Of a DNA stretch of 64,000 bases, positions 8,332-16,128 are shown one piece after another. The DNA is taken from contig JAPOZM010000010.1 in the NCBI GenBank assembly GCA_026706075.1, forward strand, positions 45,295 to 109,294, written 5' to 3'. A program made the translations under genes and the position numbers. Under the pieces are notes generated by a model. That model searched no databases. It saw only the letters and a program-made list of their open reading frames with translations, and was not told the DNA's origin. The stretch's first letter is position 1, and the number at the start of each line of letters is the position of its first letter. The stretch comes from Gemmatimonadaceae bacterium (lineage in GTDB: Bacteria; Latescibacterota; UBA2968; UBA8231).

Positions 8332-9300
8332 GTGACCCTCCCGACCCTGAGCCCGCATGCCGCCGTCGAGACGGGCATCGAGCTCTTCCTCGCCTCCCTG
8401 GCCGAGGCCGGCCCCTTCGGCCGGTCCCCCCTCAGCCCCGGGACCCGGCGCGCCTACGGCGTCGACCTCGACCAGTTCGCCCGCTTCCTGCACACCCGGG
8501 TCACCGCGCCCACCGTGGCCAGCGTCCCCACCGAGGCGGTGGCCGCCTTCGCCGGGCATCTGACCGACGCGGGACGGTCGCCGCGCACGGTGGCCCGAAA
8601 ACTCGCAGCCGTGCGCCGTCTGTTCCACTTCCTGCGATCCCAGGGGGTATGCCGTTGCGACCCCTCCGCGGGGGTCCGGCCTCCCGCCCCGTCTGCCGAT
8701 CCGGCCCCCCCCACCCCCGAGGAGATGCGCGCCCTGCTGGCCCTTCCCGAGCGCGGGTCCTTCACCGGCGCCCGGAACCGGGCCCTGCTGGAGCTGGTCT
8801 ACGGGTGCGGGCTGCGTCTCTCGGAAGCGGTGAACCTGAACCTGAGCCACCTCGGCCTGGCCGATGGCCGGCTGCGCATCACCGGCGCCACCCCCCGCGC
8901 CGTACCCCTGGGCCCCCAGGCGGCGGAGGCGCTGCGGGCGTACCTGCTGAGGCGCGCGGAGGTGCTCCTGGCCCGCGAGATCTCCTCCGTCGACGCCGGC
9001 GCGCTCTTCGTCAGTGCCCGGGGCCGCAGGCTGCACCCGCGCTCGATCCAGCGCATCGTCGACCGCTACCTGCGCCACCTCGGGGCGCCGCCGGGCCCGC
9101 CGCGCGCGGGACCTCCCCGCCGCCACCGGGGCATAGGCCAGCTTCGGGCCGCCTGCGCCCGGCACCTTTTGGAGGCGGGGGCCGACCCGGGGCTCGTCTC
9201 CGCCCTCCTGGACCGCCGAGCCGCGGCCTCCGACCCGGACCGCGGCCGGGAGATCTCCGAGCTCACTGCCCGCTACCGGCAGGCCCACCCCCGGGCCTAG
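8332..9300 (+). CDS. XerC-like tyrosine recombinase homologue, catalytic residues lost
   Basis: 322 residues from a GTG start. The N-terminal SAM-like core-binding domain (about 12-105, with LSPGTRRAYGVDLDQFARFL) and the XerC-type ending AHPRA are clear. Of the six catalytic positions, only the two arginines are kept: R162 in GCGLRLSEAV and R272 in QLRAACARHLLEAG. The histidine expected before R272 is G269, the following one is Ala, the box III Gly-His is D-R at 294-295, the beta-hairpin lysine is missing from ITGATPRAVPLG, and the tyrosine near 304 is Asp or Arg. So it should not cut DNA. Position after topA suggests descent from xerC. It may be a structural DNA-binding partner; an active XerC/XerD must be elsewhere. 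Confidence 0.85.
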   Translation: MTLPTLSPHAAVETGIELFLASLAEAGPFGRSPLSPGTRRAYGVDLDQFARFLHTRVTAPTVASVPTEAVAAFAGHLTDAGRSPRTVARKLAAVRRLFHFLRSQGVCRCDPSAGVRPPAPSADPAPPTPEEMRALLALPERGSFTGARNRALLELVYGCGLRLSEAVNLNLSHLGLADGRLRITGATPRAVPLGPQAAEALRAYLLRRAEVLLAREISSVDAGALFVSARGRRLHPRSIQRIVDRYLRHLGAPPGPPRAGPPRRHRGIGQLRAACARHLLEAGADPGLVSALLDRRAAASDPDRGREISELTARYRQAHPRA

Positions 9301-9307
9301 TGGTCCC

Positions 9308-10918
9308 ATGCCGCCGCGCCTGCTCTGCGCCGCCGCTCTCGCCGCGGCCCTCGGCTGCGCCAAGCAGGGTCGGCCCACGGGGGGGCCGGTGGACGAGACC
9401 GCTCCCGCCGTCGTGGCCCACCAGCCCGCCGCCGACGCAACCGGCGTCGATCCCCGACGGAGGGTGACCATCGACTTCAGTGAGGCCATGGATCGAGAGC
9501 GGACGGTGGAGGCGGTCTTCCTGGCTCCCCAAGTCGACTTCCGCCCCAGATGGAGGGGCCGCCGCCTGGAGATCACGGTGCCCTCCGGGCTGGCCGAGGA
9601 GCGGACCTACGTCGTCACCATCGGCACCGGCGCTCGGGATCTGCGCGGCAACCGCCTCGAGCAGTCCTTCCAGCTCGCCTTCGCCACCGGCGGCCGGCTC
9701 GACGCCGGAAGCCTCTCCGGGCACCTGCTGTCAGCGGACCTCGAGCCCCGGAGGGGCGCCTTCGTCTGGGCTTACGACCTGGCCCGCTTCGACGGCCGCA
9801 CCGGCGTCGACCCGCCTTCCTACGTCACCCAGAGCGGTAGCGATGGCGGCTTCCGGTTCGACCGGCTCGCCGCCGGCCGCTACCGCACGATCGCCTTCGT
9901 CGACGGCAACCGGAACCAGCGGCCGGACCCGGAAGAACCACTGGGGCTCCCCCACGGAGACATCGCCGCTTCCACCGATGGAGAGGCCGACGCCGGCGTG
10001 CTCGTGCTGGCGCCCAGAAGGCCCGGCAACCGCGTGCAGCGGATCAGCGCCGTCGACCGGCGGCGAATCCTGCTGGCCTTCGAGAGAGGTGTGGAGGCCG
10101 CCGACCTGCTGGTGGAGGTTGATACCCTTCCCGTGGAGGAGATCTACTCCCTGCCCACGGATTCCAGGAGGGTCCACGTGGTCACCGCCGAGCAGGAGCC
10201 GGGCCGGAGCTACCGCGTCAGCGTGCTCCTGGCCGGCCACAACGTGGAGGTTCCGCGAGAGCCGGTGCGCGGGACGGACCGCGAGGACCGACGACCACCG
10301 GAGGTCGTCGAACCCGGCCCGGGGGGCCTGGCCGCCGAGGCGGATTCCCTGGTGCTCACCTTCTCCGAGGCGATGGACCCCTCCGCCGTTCCCGGCGGCG
10401 AGGACTGGGCAGCGAGGGACTCCACCTCTCCCCCGCCCGCCGGCCTTTGGCGCTGGTCGGATCCCTTGTCCCTGGCCTTTGTCCCCGAGCCACCCCTGGA
10501 ACCAGGCTCCCATCGCCTGGAGGTGCGGCTCGACGGCCTCCGCGACCGGGCCGGCAACGCCCCGCAGGACTCGACGGCCGTTTTCGACTTCGAGCTTCTC
10601 GCGGCCTCCGACCGGGCGACGGTGGAGGGGAAGGCCGCCTGGGCGGCGGCGAAGGGGCCGGTGCGAGTGCGGCTCCACCAGCCGGGAGGCCCCGCGCTGA
10701 CCGCCGCCGCCGACTCGGCGGGTCTCTTCGCCTTCCCCGGGGTCGCCCCCGGCAGATACCGGCTGTCCGCCTTCGCCGACCGCGACGGGGACGGGGAGCA
10801 CGGCCTCGGCCGCCTCGACCCCTACACGCCGGCCGAGCCGGTCGCCCTCGGCGGCGAGGTGATCGTCGAGCGCGGCCAGAGTCTCCGGGTCCGGGTGCCT
10901 GAGGTCCCGGCACCGTGA
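9308..10918 (+). CDS. Lipoprotein with bacterial Ig-like domains
   Basis: 536 residues. A short signal sequence ends in a lipobox-like LAAALGC with Cys17, so it is probably lipid-anchored. Residues about 30-130 form an SbsA-like Ig domain (DETAPAVVAHQPAADATGV, IDFSEAMDRE, then YVVTIGTGARDLRGN), a second copy lies near 335-430 (LVLTFSEAMDPSAVPG, GLRDRAGN), and carboxypeptidase-regulatory-like beta domains occur after each (GRYRTIAFVDGNRNQRPDPEEP and GRYRLSAFADRDGDGEHG). The paired layout is that of FCB-group surface lipoproteins of unknown function. It starts seven bases after the XerC-like stop, and the following gene overlaps its stop, so the three form one unit. Confidence 0.78.
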   Translation: MPPRLLCAAALAAALGCAKQGRPTGGPVDETAPAVVAHQPAADATGVDPRRRVTIDFSEAMDRERTVEAVFLAPQVDFRPRWRGRRLEITVPSGLAEERTYVVTIGTGARDLRGNRLEQSFQLAFATGGRLDAGSLSGHLLSADLEPRRGAFVWAYDLARFDGRTGVDPPSYVTQSGSDGGFRFDRLAAGRYRTIAFVDGNRNQRPDPEEPLGLPHGDIAASTDGEADAGVLVLAPRRPGNRVQRISAVDRRRILLAFERGVEAADLLVEVDTLPVEEIYSLPTDSRRVHVVTAEQEPGRSYRVSVLLAGHNVEVPREPVRGTDREDRRPPEVVEPGPGGLAAEADSLVLTFSEAMDPSAVPGGEDWAARDSTSPPPAGLWRWSDPLSLAFVPEPPLEPGSHRLEVRLDGLRDRAGNAPQDSTAVFDFELLAASDRATVEGKAAWAAAKGPVRVRLHQPGGPALTAAADSAGLFAFPGVAPGRYRLSAFADRDGDGEHGLGRLDPYTPAEPVALGGEVIVERGQSLRVRVPEVPAP

Positions 10919-11307
10919 ACAAGCTCGACTCCCCTGCCCCGGGGCGGCGGTGGTGGCCCTGGCTGGAGCTGGGGCTCCTCCTGGCCCTCCTGGCCTGTAT
11001 CGGCATCGTGCAGTTCTCGCGGCTGACGGTGACCGAGAGACTGACCATCCAGCTGGAGGCGGGTCTGCTACAGCTCCACGAGATGGAGATCGACCACCTG
11101 CGGCGACACGGGCGCTTCTTCCACCCGAAGGACCCGGCGTACGCTCCCTACCTGACCTGGATGCGGATCTACGAGGTCGAGGCCGGTCACGTGGGCCGGG
11201 AGTCCTTCTCCGTCGTCGTGCGCGCCGACATCGACGGCGACGGGCAACCCGGCGTCTGGAGGATCGATCAGACCTCGCCGGAGGTGCGGCGCCTTCAGGA
11301 GGACTGA
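10915..11307 (+). CDS. Small membrane-anchored protein, unknown function
   Basis: 130 residues from a GTG that overlaps the previous stop (GTGA). One hydrophobic helix at about residues 15-33 (WLELGLLLALLACIGIVQF) is followed by an amphipathic stretch rich in Glu and Leu, then a small domain ending with DIDGDGQPGVWRIDQ. The N-terminal helix followed by a small beta domain resembles type IV pilin-like proteins, but there is no prepilin peptidase G-F/E site, so I do not assign it to that family. Translational coupling ties it to the Ig-like lipoprotein, perhaps as an inner-membrane partner. Confidence 0.6.
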   Translation: MNKLDSPAPGRRWWPWLELGLLLALLACIGIVQFSRLTVTERLTIQLEAGLLQLHEMEIDHLRRHGRFFHPKDPAYAPYLTWMRIYEVEAGHVGRESFSVVVRADIDGDGQPGVWRIDQTSPEVRRLQED

Positions 11308-11325
11308 GGCGCCGAACCGAGGGAC

Positions 11326-12180
11326 TCAGCGCGGGTACAGGCGCGGCTCGGCGGCAATGCCCGCCGGATAGGTGCCCACCACGTGGAGGCCGCCGACGAG
11401 GCCGGCCACCTCCCGCAGCGCCCCGGCGACCGGCTCGCTGCCGGCGTCGCCGGCGAAGTCGAGGTACACCAGATAGGCCCAGGGGTGGCCCGCCCGCTTG
11501 CGGGTTTCCACCTTCAGCACCTCCAGCCCCGCACGGGTCAGCTGGCCGAGGACAGCGGGCAGGCCCGCGGCGCTGTGGTCCATCTCGAGGACCACCGTCG
11601 TCTTCGGGGAGCCGCCGGATCCGGTACCCTCGCCCAGGACCAGGAAGCGGGTGAAGTTGTGGATCCCCGCCAGATCGGCGACCAGGACCTGCATGCCGTT
11701 GTCCTCCGCCGCCTGGGCGGTGGCGATGGCCGCCTCGTCGGACCGCCCCTCCGCCTTGACCATCATGACCGCGCCGGCCGTATCGTACACCGGCTCGACC
11801 TGGACCTCCTGAAGACCGTCGAGGAACTCGCGGCACTGGGCCAGCGCCTGCGGGTGGGAGCGGATGCGGCGCAGGTCCTCGAGACGGGTCCCGGGGGGGG
11901 CGATCAGGTGGTGGCCGATGCGCAGGCGGATCTCGCCACAGACCGGCTGGGGCCTCTCGCGGAGCAGGTCCCAGACCTCGTGGATGCTGCCGGCCAGCGA
12001 GTTCTCAACCGGGGCCAGGGCGGCCTCGGCGCCTCTGCGGTCCAGAGTGGAGAACAGATCGGCGAAGGTGCGGCAGGGGAGGACGTCGACGTCGCGTCCG
12101 TCGAAGTACTCCCGGGCGGCGAGCTCGCTGTTGCTGCCCAGCTCCCCTTGGACGGCGACGGTGAGAGCGGCGTCGGTCAT
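11326..12180 (-). CDS. pheA: Prephenate dehydratase
   Basis: 284 residues. It converts prephenate to phenylpyruvate in phenylalanine synthesis. The catalytic PDT domain fills residues about 6-180 (TVAVQGELGSNSELAAREYF, APVENSLAGSIHEVWDLL, and the essential TRF in NFTRFLVLG). A regulatory ACT domain follows (TTVVLEMDHSAAGLPAVLGQL, then LEVLKVETRKR), the site of phenylalanine feedback. There is no chorismate mutase domain, so that activity must be encoded elsewhere. The ATG at 12180 is chosen because homology begins immediately after it; the longer open frame reaches into the tRNA region. Convergent with the upstream plus-strand cluster. Confidence 0.92.
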   Translation of the reverse strand: MTDAALTVAVQGELGSNSELAAREYFDGRDVDVLPCRTFADLFSTLDRRGAEAALAPVENSLAGSIHEVWDLLRERPQPVCGEIRLRIGHHLIAPPGTRLEDLRRIRSHPQALAQCREFLDGLQEVQVEPVYDTAGAVMMVKAEGRSDEAAIATAQAAEDNGMQVLVADLAGIHNFTRFLVLGEGTGSGGSPKTTVVLEMDHSAAGLPAVLGQLTRAGLEVLKVETRKRAGHPWAYLVYLDFAGDAGSEPVAGALREVAGLVGGLHVVGTYPAGIAAEPRLYPR

Positions 12181-12230
12181 GGCGCGGAAGGGCGGGGCCC
12201 CGGAGCGGTGGCTGATGCAGACATGCGCTG

Positions 12231-12283
12231 AATATAGGGACCGCAAGTGCCGCGTTGACAGGGACTTGCCTGCCCGGTAGGTT
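12231..12283. promoter_or_regulatory. Back-to-back promoters for tRNA-Cys (+) and pheA (-)
   Basis: On the plus strand TTGACA (12255-12260), 17 bases, then TAGGTT (12278-12283) gives a start about 12 bases before tRNA-Cys. On the minus strand TATATT (12236-12231) could be the pheA -10, with only a weak -35 overlapping the plus-strand TTGACA. The plus-strand promoter is the stronger call. Confidence 0.5.
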
Positions 12284-12301
12284 CTGCCGGCCCGGATTTC
12301 C

Positions 12302-12375
12302 GGCGGCGTGGCCAAGTGGTAAGGCAAGGGCCTGCAAAGCCCATATCCCCGGTTCGATTCCGGGCGCCGCCTCCA
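12302..12375 (+). tRNA. tRNA-Cys (GCA)
   Basis: 74 nt including an encoded CCA. Acceptor GGCGGCG pairs with CGCCGCC (12365-12371). The anticodon loop CTGCAAA carries GCA at 12334-12336, and the T arm is CCCGGTTCGATTCCGGG. All four arms fold. Confidence 0.97.
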
Positions 12376-12383
12376 GACCTTCC

Positions 12384-12428
12384 AAGGGCCTCGTCCGCAT
12401 CCAAGGCGGGTGAGGCCTTTCCTATTTC
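12384..12428 (+). terminator. Possible terminator after tRNA-Cys
   Basis: AGGGCCTC (12385-12392) pairs with GAGGCCTT (12412-12419), with an inner CCGC/GCGG pair, followed by TTTCCTATTT. It lies between the two tRNA genes and could end the tRNA-Cys transcript or act as a processing spacer. Confidence 0.5.
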
Positions 12429-12444
12429 CTACCTTCTTGCCGCT

Positions 12445-12532
12445 GCCGGGGTGGCGGAACGGGTAGACGCAGCGGACTTAAAATCCGCTAGGCCGCAGGC
12501 CTGTAGGGGTTCGAGTCCCCTCCCCGGCACCA
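12445..12532 (+). tRNA. tRNA-Leu (UAA)
   Basis: 88 nt including an encoded CCA. Acceptor GCCGGGG pairs with CCCCGGC (12522-12528). Anticodon stem GCGGA/TCCGC encloses CTTAAAA with anticodon TAA at 12479-12481. The long variable arm (about 12489-12505, GGCCGCAGGCC) is of the class II type expected for leucine. Confidence 0.97.
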
Positions 12533-12566
12533 ATCCCCCAGACCGGAACACGCCCGGAGGGAAGCA

Positions 12567-14093
12567 ATGAACCGCCCCCCACACTCCCTCGACGACGACT
12601 CCCGCGCCCGCTTCGTGGCCGACGGCTGCCTGACGGTGCGCACCACCCTGCCGGCCGACTTCCACTCCGACCTCTACGCGCGCATCGACGAGCTCTTCGA
12701 GAAGGAAGGCAACCCGGGCAACAACCTGCTGCCGCGGCTGCCGGAGATCCGGCGGGTCTTCGACGACCCGGCCGTGGCCGGCGCGCTGGAAAGCCTCCTC
12801 GGCCCCGGGTACGTGATGAACCCCCATCGCCACTGTCATCTGAACCCTCCCGGCTCCCCGGGCCAGTCGTGGCACAAGGACTGCTACGTCTTCGATCACA
12901 ACCTGCGCCACCCCCGCTTCCGCTGGGTCCTCGGCTTCTACTACCCCCAGGACGTGACCGCCGACATGGGGCCTACGGGAGTCCTGCCGGGGCAGCAGTG
13001 GTACCGCACGATCTCCGACCCCGACCCGGGCAAGGCGACGGAGAGGGAGGAACCGCTGCTGGGCGAGGCGGGGACCGTGGCGATTGTCCACTTCGACAGC
13101 TGGCACCGGGCCATCGCCAACCAGAGCAGCCGCAAGCGCTACATGCTCAAGTTCCAGTTCGCGCGCACCGCCGAGCCGGACCTCTCCGGGGCCGCCGACG
13201 GCCACCGGTCATGGGAGGAGAGCGGGGCGGTCTGCTCCGACGTGTGGCGCTGGCTCGGGGGGTACGGCAATGGTCCTCCAGCCGGTTCGGAGGAGCCCAT
13301 CGGCGGCTGGGTCGACCAGCTCGGGTCCTCCTCCTCGCCCGCCGACCGGGCCCGGGCCGCGGACCACATCGCCCTCTCCGGCGCCGCGGCCGACGCCGTG
13401 CCCGCCCTGGCACGGGCCCTGGCGGACGAGGCCGAGCCGGTGCGCCTGAACGCCGCCTACGCCCTGGCCGCCGCGGAAGAGGGCCCCGGCCTGCTCGCCG
13501 GCCGCCTGCGACGCGAGGCGGCCGCCTCTGAGGAGCGGGCCACGGCCAAGACCGCCGACAACGCCCACGGCACCAACCCCACGGCGCCCGCCGCCGCCCA
13601 CGCCCTGGCCGTGACCCCCGGGGGCGACGAGGCCGCGGCCGGCCTGCTGGACGACGGGCACTGGCTGGTGCGGGCCTCGGCGGCGGGGGCCCTGGGCAAC
13701 ATGGGACCGGGGGCGGCCCTCCACGAAGCCGCCCTGTGCGCGGCCACCGCCGACGAGCACTGGTGGGTGCGGCGCAACGCCCTGGAGGCCCTCGGCCGGC
13801 TCCCCGGTGCGGGCGACGACGCCCTGGAGGCGGCCACCCGCTGCCTCCGCGACGAGGACTACCGCGTCCGCCGCAACGCCGCCATCGCCCTGCGCCACGC
13901 CGCGGCTCCGGCGGCGGAGACGGTGCCGGCCCTGGTGGAGATGCTGCGAGACGAGAACCGCTACAACCGCTTCTACGCCGCCGACGGCCTGCGCCGGCTG
14001 GCGCCGGTCTCACCGGAGGCCGGGGCGTGCCTCATGGACCACCTCTTCACGTCGCGGTGGTGTCCGCTGACGACGCCCGACAGCCTCTACTGA
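12567..14093 (+). CDS. Phytanoyl-CoA dioxygenase-like domain fused to HEAT repeats
   Basis: 508 residues. The N-terminal 220 or so residues form a PhyH-type Fe(II)/2-oxoglutarate oxygenase: the iron-binding HxD is H103-D105 (SWHKDCYVFD), the distal histidine is H180 (FDSWHRAIANQS), and a basic KR pair at 190-191 can bind 2-oxoglutarate. Residues about 250-505 are a run of HEAT/PBS-lyase repeats (DAVPALARALADEAEPVRLNAAYALA, then HWWVRRNALEALGRLP, and DYRVRRNAAIALRHA). An alpha-solenoid attached to a hydroxylase suggests protein or complex recognition rather than a free acyl-CoA substrate. CGGAGGG precedes the ATG. The gene stands alone, facing the SDR operon. Confidence 0.85.
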   Translation: MNRPPHSLDDDSRARFVADGCLTVRTTLPADFHSDLYARIDELFEKEGNPGNNLLPRLPEIRRVFDDPAVAGALESLLGPGYVMNPHRHCHLNPPGSPGQSWHKDCYVFDHNLRHPRFRWVLGFYYPQDVTADMGPTGVLPGQQWYRTISDPDPGKATEREEPLLGEAGTVAIVHFDSWHRAIANQSSRKRYMLKFQFARTAEPDLSGAADGHRSWEESGAVCSDVWRWLGGYGNGPPAGSEEPIGGWVDQLGSSSSPADRARAADHIALSGAAADAVPALARALADEAEPVRLNAAYALAAAEEGPGLLAGRLRREAAASEERATAKTADNAHGTNPTAPAAAHALAVTPGGDEAAAGLLDDGHWLVRASAAGALGNMGPGAALHEAALCAATADEHWWVRRNALEALGRLPGAGDDALEAATRCLRDEDYRVRRNAAIALRHAAAPAAETVPALVEMLRDENRYNRFYAADGLRRLAPVSPEAGACLMDHLFTSRWCPLTTPDSLY

Positions 14094-14112
14094 GCCGAGG
14101 CCCAGGGGACCG

Positions 14113-14874
14113 CTACCGCTTGAGGATCCCGCCGTTGACGTCGAGGGTGGCGCCGGTGATGTAGGCGGCCATGGGCGAGGCGAGGAAGAGCGCCGCGTGG
14201 GCGATCTCCACCGGCTCTCCGAGCCGCCCGAGGGGGATCAGCCCGGTCACGTGGGCCCGCTGCTCGTCGGTGAGCAGGGCCGGGTCGGCGTCGATCTGCC
14301 CGGGCGAGATGGAGTTGACGGTGACCCCCGCCGGCGCCAGGTCGCGCGCCAGGGTCTTGGTCATCGTCTCGAGACCGCCCTTGGAGGCGGTGTAGTTGAC
14401 GCCGCCGCTGACCCCTCCCGTCTGGGCGCTCACCGAGGTGATGTTGACGATCCGGCCCCCGCCCTGGCGCTTCATGACCGGCGCCGCGGCCCGGCAGCAC
14501 AGGTAGGGGCCGGTGAGGTTGGCGGCGATCACCCGGTCCCAGGCCTCCGGCTCGATCTCCTCCAGCGCCGCGAACTGGATGAGTCCGGCGTTGTTGACGA
14601 GCACGTCCAGGCGCCCCCAGGTATCGACGATGCGCGCCACCGCGGCCTGCACCTGGGCCTCGACGCCCACGTCGGTGGGCAGCACCAGGGCGGTGCCGGG
14701 ACCGATCTCCGCGGCGACCTCCTCCAGCTGATCGGCGCTGCGCGACGCCAGGGCGACGCGGGCCCCGGCGCGGGCGAAGGTCACGGCCATGGCGCGGCCG
14801 ATGCCGCGGCCGGCGCCGGTGACCAGCACCACCCGGCCGCTGAAGTCGAGGAGGGATCGGATCTCTTCGTGCAC
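14113..14874 (-). CDS. SDR-family NAD(P)-dependent oxidoreductase
   Basis: 253 residues, a classical short-chain dehydrogenase. Cofactor-binding TGAGRGIG near residue 19, NNAG near 92, and the catalytic Ser followed by YxxxK (NYTASKGG). The ending TGATLDVNGGI is typical of the FabG/gluconate-5-dehydrogenase branch. It is the last gene of a four-gene minus-strand operon (Gfo/Idh, VOC, SDR, SDR) and begins 13 bases after the previous stop. The operon context suggests oxidation of a sugar acid, polyol or cyclitol, not fatty acid synthesis. Confidence 0.87.
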   Translation of the reverse strand: MHEEIRSLLDFSGRVVLVTGAGRGIGRAMAVTFARAGARVALASRSADQLEEVAAEIGPGTALVLPTDVGVEAQVQAAVARIVDTWGRLDVLVNNAGLIQFAALEEIEPEAWDRVIAANLTGPYLCCRAAAPVMKRQGGGRIVNITSVSAQTGGVSGGVNYTASKGGLETMTKTLARDLAPAGVTVNSISPGQIDADPALLTDEQRAHVTGLIPLGRLGEPVEIAHAALFLASPMAAYITGATLDVNGGILKR

Positions 14875-14887
14875 GGCGAGCCTCCCG

Positions 14888-15667
14888 TCATCCCCGCAGG
14901 CCGGGGATCTCCATGAAGCGTCCGTTGTCCTGGCAGGCGATCTGGCCGCCGTCGACGATCACGTCCTGGCCGGTGAGGAAACCGGCGTCGTCGGAGAGCA
15001 GGAAGGCGATGACGGCGGCGATATCCTCGGCGGTGCCGTAGCGGTCGAGGGGGATCTGCTTGAGGTAGGCGGCCTTGAACAGGGGCTCCTCCACCTCGGG
15101 CGTGGCCGGCGTCGAGATCACCCCGGGCGAGACGGCGTTGACTCGGATGCGGTGGCCGGCGAACTCCCCGGCGGCGGTGCGCATCAGGCCCACGAGGGCC
15201 GCCTTCGAGGCGTCGTAGGCGGCGTTGTTGGTGCTCGACCGGTAGGCGTTGCGGCTGGCGACGCAGACCACGGCGCCGCCGCCGGCCCCGGCCATGACCG
15301 GCGCCAGGGCCCGCAGGAAGGCGAAGGGCGAGGTGACGTTGACCGCCAGGTTCAGGTCCCAGACCTCGTCGCTCATGTCGACGATGGGGCCGCCGGGCCA
15401 GACGCCGGCGTTGAGGACCAGGCGGGTCACGGGACCGTGGCGCTTCACGAGGCCTTGCAGCAGATCCCCGGTCCCGGCGATGTCGGTGAGGTCGAACTCG
15501 CAGGTCGCCAGTCCGCCTTCCGCCTGCTCCTTCCCCGCCAGCCGGGACAGGCCTTCCGCATCCAGATCGAGGGCGAGGACGCGCAGGCCGTCGCCGAGGA
15601 GCCGCGTCACCGTGGCCCGGCCGATGCCGCCTGCAGCGCCGGTCACCAGGGCCAGGGGAGCGCTCAC
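14888..15667 (-). CDS. SDR-family oxidoreductase
   Basis: 259 residues from a GTG. VTGAAGGIG at the start, LNAG near residue 90 in place of NNAG, a Ser in CVASRNAYRSS, and YDASK as the catalytic YxxxK. It ends with DVIVDGGQIACQDNGRF, a longer tail than its neighbour's. The GTG overlaps the stop of the VOC gene upstream by four bases (GTGA), so translation is coupled. Two SDRs side by side suggest consecutive or alternative oxidation steps on one substrate. Confidence 0.86.
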   Translation of the reverse strand: MSAPLALVTGAAGGIGRATVTRLLGDGLRVLALDLDAEGLSRLAGKEQAEGGLATCEFDLTDIAGTGDLLQGLVKRHGPVTRLVLNAGVWPGGPIVDMSDEVWDLNLAVNVTSPFAFLRALAPVMAGAGGGAVVCVASRNAYRSSTNNAAYDASKAALVGLMRTAAGEFAGHRIRVNAVSPGVISTPATPEVEEPLFKAAYLKQIPLDRYGTAEDIAAVIAFLLSDDAGFLTGQDVIVDGGQIACQDNGRFMEIPGLRG

Positions 15668-16128
15668 CGGCGCACCAGGTCCTCGTACTCCTCGAAGAGC
15701 TCCACGGTGATGCCGTCGGGATCGAGGGCGTAGAAGGCGCGGGCCACCACGTAGCCGCCGCGCTCCACGTCGACGGGGGGGCTGGTGGTGGAGTACCCCG
15801 CCGCGATCAGGGCCTCGTACAGGGCGTCGATGCCCTCGACCTCGAAGGCCACGTGGGAAGAGCCGACGAAGGGGTTGGCCAGGGGCCGCACCTGCCCCGG
15901 CGGGTTGACGTACTCGAACAGCTCCAGGAGGAACTCGTTCACCGGGTGGCGCAGGAGGGCGACGTTGAGGGCGATGTCGTCGTAGCCGATCATGCGGTCG
16001 TACGACGGCAGGTTGCGGCGCTCGGAGACGCGCAGCACCTCCAGGCCGAGAAGGTCGCGATAGAACGGGATCGAGCGCTCCAGGCTGGAGACGGTGAAGC
16101 CGTGGTGGTGGCAGGCCTTGAGGTTCAT
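15664..16128 (-). CDS. VOC-family (glyoxalase/dioxygenase-fold) protein
   Basis: 154 residues made of two beta-alpha-beta-beta-beta modules. Likely metal ligands are a histidine in HHHGFTVSSLERSIPFY, a histidine in SSHVAFEVEGID, and a glutamate in DPDGITVELFEEYE. The family includes glyoxalase I, methylmalonyl-CoA epimerase and extradiol dioxygenases; the sequence does not decide which. Its ATG overlaps the stop of the Gfo/Idh gene (ATGA) and its stop overlaps the next SDR start, so it is embedded in the operon. Confidence 0.84.
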   Translation of the reverse strand: MNLKACHHHGFTVSSLERSIPFYRDLLGLEVLRVSERRNLPSYDRMIGYDDIALNVALLRHPVNEFLLELFEYVNPPGQVRPLANPFVGSSHVAFEVEGIDALYEALIAAGYSTTSPPVDVERGGYVVARAFYALDPDGITVELFEEYEDLVRR

